DNA from: Pedobacter sp. L105
Lineage (GTDB): Bacteria; Bacteroidota; Bacteroidia; Sphingobacteriales; Sphingobacteriaceae
Assembly (NCBI RefSeq): GCF_009765875.1
Contig: NZ_LMUP01000004.1
Span: forward strand, 1,155,080 to 1,219,079
Direction of reading: 5' to 3'
DNA: 64,000 nt
The translations under genes were made by a program, and so were the position numbers. The notes beneath the pieces were generated by a model. The model was not told where the DNA came from and searched no databases. It worked only from the letters and a program-made list of their open reading frames with translations. Positions within the stretch are counted from its first letter, which is position 1; every line of letters begins with the position of its first letter. Shown piece after piece: positions 60,291 through 64,000 of this stretch.

Positions 60291-61043
60291 TTACTGTGCC
60301 AGCAGCCCACCATCGGCTGCATAATAGGTTCCTGTAACAAAGGATGCTTTATCTGAAGCCAGCCAAAGTACCAGTTCAGCAATTTCCTGTGATTCTCCTA
60401 AACGGCCGATTGGATGCAGTTTAATCAAGGCATCCATCTGACCATCATTCAAATGCTGAACCAGAAGAGGCGTTTTAATATAACCAGGTCCTACAGAATT
60501 AATTCTGATACCCTGATTAGCATATTCCAGTGCTGCTGCTTTCGTTAAGCCTACTACACCATGTTTAGCGGCAACATAAGCAGGAGATAGTTTTGTACCT
60601 ACCTGTCCCAGTACAGAAGCCATATTGATAATGTTTCCACCTCCACTAGCTAGAATAGCAGGGATCTGGTAACGGAGTCCATAAAACACACCCGATAAAT
60701 TCACCGCAATCACCTTATCCCAGCTCTCCGTAGGATATTCACCTGTTTGGGCAGCAGGACCACCTATACCTGCATTGTTCACTGCAATATCCAGCTTTCC
60801 AAAATGTTTAACAGTTTCAGCTACTAATTTTTCGTTCTCTTCAGGTTTTGACGTATCTGCTTTGATAAAAAAGGCATCCCCGCCTTCGCTTTTTATCAGT
60901 TCCACTACTTTATTTCCTCCTTCTTCATTGATGTCCGATACAACCACTTTAGCACCTTCCCGGGCAAATGTAATGGCTATGGCCTCACCTATTCCTGAAC
61001 TTGCTCCTGTTACGATGGCTACTTTATTATCTAAGCTACTCAT
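60291..61043 (-). CDS. Short-chain dehydrogenase/reductase
   Basis: 250 residues, classical SDR. TGASSGIG cofactor motif at 13-20, NNAG at 90-93, active-site Ser in NMASVLG near 140 and YVAAKHG (Tyr-xxx-Lys) near 156-162. An Asp in VSDINEEG near 37 after the second strand points to NAD over NADP. Substrate unknown; resembles glucose-dehydrogenase-like SDRs. It stands alone with about 150 bp upstream. Confidence 0.88.
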   Translation of the reverse strand: MSSLDNKVAIVTGASSGIGEAIAITFAREGAKVVVSDINEEGGNKVVELIKSEGGDAFFIKADTSKPEENEKLVAETVKHFGKLDIAVNNAGIGGPAAQTGEYPTESWDKVIAVNLSGVFYGLRYQIPAILASGGGNIINMASVLGQVGTKLSPAYVAAKHGVVGLTKAAALEYANQGIRINSVGPGYIKTPLLVQHLNDGQMDALIKLHPIGRLGESQEIAELVLWLASDKASFVTGTYYAADGGLLAQ

Positions 61044-61135
61044 TATGATAAAAATTAAATGTTAAAACATCTATATAACGCAGGATAGTTCAGAAAAGTT
61101 TGCAGTTAATGTCAAAAAGAAGCAATGACATGACA

Positions 61136-61168
61136 TAAAGAAGCCCCGGACAATTAATATCCGGGGCT
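61136..61168 (-). terminator. Terminator of the MFS transporter gene
   Basis: 9-bp perfect stem AGCCCCGGA / TCCGGGGCT (61142-61150 with 61160-61168) followed on the minus strand by TTCTTT, 22 bp after the stop codon. Confidence 0.85.
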
Positions 61169-61190
61169 CATCTATATTTTAGGTAATCAA

Positions 61191-62600
61191 TTAGTGATTA
61201 GTCCTTACTGGTTTATCAATTGATACCTCTATCCTTTTCATACAATACAGTCCGAAGATTACAATATACAGGTAGCAGGCTGCCGGCAGAAAGAAAGAAT
61301 TTTGAATGCCCACTGTATCGGCCAGACCGCCCTGGATCAAAGGCAGCAAGGCACCGCCCAATATCGCCATCACCAACAGGGACGAACCCTGGCTTACATA
61401 TTTTCCCAGGCCTGAAATGGCAAGGGTATAGATATTGGAGAACATAATGGAGTTGAACAAGCCAATTCCCAGTATTGGATAAAGGGCCATGCTTCCTGTA
61501 CTGAATACAGAGATCATCAGTAATACGATGTTCACTCCGGCAAACAACACCAGCGTGCGTGCAGGGGCCGATTTCCCAATCACAAAAGCAATAATATTCA
61601 ATATAATAAACAGGATAAAGAAACTGGTTTGTGCAAAGGTGAGGTCAACAATACTGAATACCAGCAGATAAACTGCAGCAGCAGCTAAAATCATATAGAT
61701 CAGTTTTTTTGCCTGCCCAATTCCACTTAAGGAAATAGCGCCGAGAAATCTTCCGATCATCGCTCCTCCCCAGTAAAGGGCCAGGTAATTTTTGCTTACG
61801 GTTTCCGGCAAGTTCATAATGTCTGCTTTAGACATAAAGCCGATCAGCAGACTTCCAATGCCTACTTCGGCACCTACATAACAGAAGATTCCGAAAATAC
61901 CCATTTTTAACTGTGGAAATTTAAGTGCGCCTAAACCTCTTTCATCCGATTCTTCAGAGCTGAAAGAAGGCAATTTGACCATACTGATCACTACAGCGAG
62001 CGCCACCAGGATACCTGCAAAGATCAGGTAAGGAATGCGTGTCGAATCTGCCGTAACTTTTCCGTTGGTTAGAAAAAGGGTGAAGATCAGATGGCCACCC
62101 AACACAGGGGCAATGGTGGTACCGAATGAATTAAAAGCCTGGGTTAGGTTTAAACGGCTGGAGGCGCTTTCTTCAGGCCCCAATAGGGTAACATATGCAT
62201 TTGCAGTGATCTGCAGAATAGTAAAACCTAAACCCAGCACAAATAATGCGGCCAGGAAAACACCATATACAGATAAACTTGCAGCAGGATAAAAAAGGCA
62301 GCAGCCAACAGCAGAAAGCAGCACCCCTGCAATAATTCCCTTTTTGTAACCAACCTTATTGATTGGATCACCTTTGTAATAAGATATCAGGAAATAGATC
62401 AATGAACCAATAAAATAAGCCCCAAAGAAGGCAAATTGCACCAGCATTGATTCCAGGAAAGTTAAACTGAACTGTACTTTTAGATGCGGGATTAAAATAT
62501 CATTCATACACGTGATGAATCCCCACATGAAGAAAAGAAGTGTCATTGTAATCAATGGGATAACTGAACTGTTTTTTTTAACGGGAGTACTGATGGCCAT
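61191..62600 (-). CDS. Sugar MFS transporter (FucP / glucose-galactose type)
   Basis: 469 residues with 12 predicted transmembrane helices, and a short extra stretch between the sixth and seventh. Signature stretch FFMWGFITCMNDILIPHLK near 23-41 with the fucose-permease FxWGF..C.ND pattern, YFIGSLIYFLISYYKG near 57-72 and NAYVTLLGPEESASSRLNLTQAFNSFG near 133-159 are those of the FucP/GGP subfamily of H+-coupled sugar symporters. The sugar is not identifiable. No catabolic gene is adjacent. Confidence 0.9.
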   Translation of the reverse strand: MAISTPVKKNSSVIPLITMTLLFFMWGFITCMNDILIPHLKVQFSLTFLESMLVQFAFFGAYFIGSLIYFLISYYKGDPINKVGYKKGIIAGVLLSAVGCCLFYPAASLSVYGVFLAALFVLGLGFTILQITANAYVTLLGPEESASSRLNLTQAFNSFGTTIAPVLGGHLIFTLFLTNGKVTADSTRIPYLIFAGILVALAVVISMVKLPSFSSEESDERGLGALKFPQLKMGIFGIFCYVGAEVGIGSLLIGFMSKADIMNLPETVSKNYLALYWGGAMIGRFLGAISLSGIGQAKKLIYMILAAAAVYLLVFSIVDLTFAQTSFFILFIILNIIAFVIGKSAPARTLVLFAGVNIVLLMISVFSTGSMALYPILGIGLFNSIMFSNIYTLAISGLGKYVSQGSSLLVMAILGGALLPLIQGGLADTVGIQNSFFLPAACYLYIVIFGLYCMKRIEVSIDKPVRTNH

Positions 62601-62781
62601 GTTAATTAGGTATCTGGATTTAATTTAATGGGTTTGTTTTACTTATAAGGTAAATGGTATAACAAGCAAATAAACAGTTTAGTCGACTAATAATTGTGTT
62701 GATTAGGTAAAAAATTGACAATACGAGGTAAAAAACCAGATATTAGTTTTAATTTATAAGTTTGAGCAATCATTTAATACC

Positions 62782-63129
62782 ATGCGAAGGTTAATCAAAA
62801 GTTTTGGATACGCTTTATCAGGAGTTGCTTATACCACAAAAACACAGCTGAATTTTCAGATCCATCTGGTAGCGGTTTTATTGGTCGGCGCCGCTGGCTG
62901 GTATTTTCATTTAGCGGTCGGCGAATGGTTGTGGGTTATACTGGCTATCGGGCTCGTATTGGTTGCAGAACTGTTAAATACAGCCATCGAAATTCTGGTT
63001 GACCTGGTATCTCCTGGTTTTAATGAACAGGCAGGTAGGGTAAAAGACGTAGCAGCAGGGGCAGTAGTGATCGCGGCTATCATTGCAGTAGTAATCGGCG
63101 CGCTTATTTTTATTCCGAAATTCATCTGA
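62782..63129 (+). CDS. Diacylglycerol kinase / undecaprenol kinase-type membrane protein
   Basis: 115 residues, three transmembrane helices. Active-site stretch ELLNTAIEILVDLVSPGFNEQAGRVKDVAAGAV near 54-86 contains the family Glu/Asn (E-x-LNTAIE) and Asp-Ala residues. The DgkA family in Gram-positives acts on undecaprenol; in Bacteroidota the substrate is not settled. It starts from an ATG with few signals upstream and is followed by recO 1 bp after its stop. Confidence 0.88.
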   Translation: MRRLIKSFGYALSGVAYTTKTQLNFQIHLVAVLLVGAAGWYFHLAVGEWLWVILAIGLVLVAELLNTAIEILVDLVSPGFNEQAGRVKDVAAGAVVIAAIIAVVIGALIFIPKFI

Positions 63130-63130
63130 C

Positions 63131-63856
63131 ATGCTGCACAAAACCCGTGGTATCGTTTTAAAAACAACCTTATATAGCGAGAGCAGTGTAGTGGTACAGA
63201 TATTTACGGCGAAATTTGGTATACAATCTTACCTGGTAAATGGCGTTAAAAGGCCTAAGGCAAAAATCAGGATGAACATGCTGCAGCCCCTGCACCTGGT
63301 AGATATGGTAGTTTATCATAAACCCAATTCAGGTATACAGCGTATTTCTGAGCTCAGGCCATCTCCCGTATTTCGGAGCATACCCTATGATATTTTAAAA
63401 AGTACTATCATTTTATTCTTAAACGAGGTATTGTATAAGAGCATCCGTCAGCAAAATGCCGATGAGAATATTTTTGATTATATATTTAACGCGGTTTCGT
63501 GGTTTGATGAAACTGAAGAAGCCAATGCCAGCTTCCACCTTGCCTTTTTACTAAAACTCTCCCGTTTTCTGGGTTTCGCCCCCAGCACACAGACAAAAAG
63601 TGATCAAAGCTATTTTGATTTGCAGGAAGGAGAATTTAAGTCGCTCCCCCCTTTACACCCTTATTTTATTGAGAAAACAGCTGCAGGATTGTTCATTGCA
63701 CTCTTCACCACTCCCTTTGAAAAATTAGGTGAAATAAAAATGGACAATATGACAAGAAGGCTCATTTTAGATAAAATACTGATTTACTACACCTTGCACA
63801 CAGCTTCGTTCGGGGAAATTAAATCACATCAGGTGCTGGAAGATGTCTTATCATAA
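63131..63856 (+). CDS. recO: DNA repair protein RecO
   Basis: Helps load RecA on SSB-coated DNA together with RecF and RecR. 241 residues. The N-terminal OB domain (1 to about 80) shows KTRGIVLKTTLYSESSVVVQIFTAKFG and YLVNGVKRPKAK; the C-terminal helical domain follows with FLGFAPST near 145-152. A zinc-binding Cys cluster seen in some RecO is absent here. Begins 1 bp after dgkA, so the two are coupled. recF is in the first part of the window. Confidence 0.9.
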   Translation: MLHKTRGIVLKTTLYSESSVVVQIFTAKFGIQSYLVNGVKRPKAKIRMNMLQPLHLVDMVVYHKPNSGIQRISELRPSPVFRSIPYDILKSTIILFLNEVLYKSIRQQNADENIFDYIFNAVSWFDETEEANASFHLAFLLKLSRFLGFAPSTQTKSDQSYFDLQEGEFKSLPPLHPYFIEKTAAGLFIALFTTPFEKLGEIKMDNMTRRLILDKILIYYTLHTASFGEIKSHQVLEDVLS

Positions 63857-63871
63857 AAATATCAGAAATGT

Positions 63872-63902
63872 TTTGGAGTTTTAATTTAGAGGTGTATATT
63901 TG
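63872..63902 (+). promoter_or_regulatory. Promoter TTTG-N19-TATATTTG of the last tRNA
   Basis: -33 TTTG at 63872-63875 and -7 TATATTTG at 63895-63902 with the exact 19-bp spacer, about 60 nt before the tRNA. It is the best promoter match in the window. Confidence 0.75.
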
Positions 63903-63964
63903 CACTCCCAACAACAGGGAATAGCTTACTCAGCTAGCTTTACAGTAAAAAGAGTAGAATCAAG

Positions 63965-64000
63965 GGGAGATTAGCTCAGCTGGTTCAGAGCACCTGCCTT
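63965..64000 (+). tRNA. Partial tRNA, Val (TAC) or Ala (TGC), cut at the window edge
   Basis: Acceptor GGGAGAT, bases T8-A9, D-arm GCTCAGCTGGTTCAGAGC and the 5' strand of the anticodon stem CCTGC, ending with loop bases CTT. The first anticodon base is T, so TAC (Val) or TGC (Ala); the D-arm is close to the Val type. The remainder lies beyond the window. Confidence 0.8.

Overview
The window looks like chromosomal DNA from a Bacteroidota bacterium, most likely Sphingobacteriaceae (Pedobacter-like). Three things point there: -7 promoter elements of the form TAnnTTTG before many genes, no strong Shine-Dalgarno sequence before most starts, and a gene set typical of the phylum (bacillithiol genes, OstA-like protein, FadL-type porin, MG2/TonB-plug protein, PspC-PadR pair, paired rhomboids). 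I see no prophage, insertion sequence, CRISPR array or plasmid gene. It is mostly housekeeping and envelope DNA, with unusual features in the intergenic regions and in a few diverged enzymes.

Layout. 1-8 kb (minus strand): the start of an M28-type peptidase, polyprenyl diphosphate synthase, a YpdA plus MBL/rhodanese operon, tatD-ansA, an FKBP lipoprotein and nrnA. 8-16 kb (mostly plus): ndk, a second FKBP, a small lipoprotein, DUF721-recF (minus), a TPR membrane protein, ribH, a tiny lipoprotein, ytxJ, osmC (minus), lipA and an ECF sigma/anti-sigma pair. 16-29 kb: nnr and uvrA, an Rpn/PD-(D/E)XK protein, a lytic transglycosylase, a pseudouridine synthase with a long repetitive disordered N-terminus, a beta-propeller lactonase, bshA and tilS. 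29-36 kb: OstA-like protein, rdgB, a conserved hypothetical, two SurA-like proteins and a MoxR ATPase. 36-44 kb (minus): a GDPD-like protein that has lost key residues, a DUF4440-like protein, cysS, and the block mutL, rhomboid, rhomboid, EEP phosphatase. 44-56 kb: a serine hydrolase carrying an orphan GH3 C-terminal domain, tRNA-Thr followed by a large palindrome, a 2OG-Fe(II) oxygenase, msrA, a GDSL esterase, a FadL-type porin, a nitroreductase and a large MG2/plug protein. 55-64 kb: pspC-padR, a short membrane peptide gene, a diadenylate-cyclase-like protein with rlmF, an SDR, a sugar MFS transporter, dgkA-recO and the start of another tRNA.

Links between genes. Thiol and persulfide chemistry recurs: BshA makes the first bacillithiol intermediate, YpdA is the likely bacillithiol disulfide reductase, YtxJ a monothiol bacilliredoxin, and the MBL/rhodanese protein co-transcribed with YpdA is a likely persulfide dioxygenase; OsmC and MsrA add peroxide and methionine repair. 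DNA repair is also well represented (uvrA, mutL, recF, recO, nrnA, rdgB), as are envelope biogenesis proteins (OstA-like, SurA, FKBPs, lytic transglycosylase).

The least explained signals are non-coding. One is a 156-bp palindrome downstream of tRNA-Thr, whose arms are built from units repeated exactly every 11 bp. The other is a family of hairpin repeats found at five intergenic loci, all in the same orientation, four of them just upstream of start codons. Several genes also begin four or five bases after a -7 element, which suggests leaderless mRNAs.
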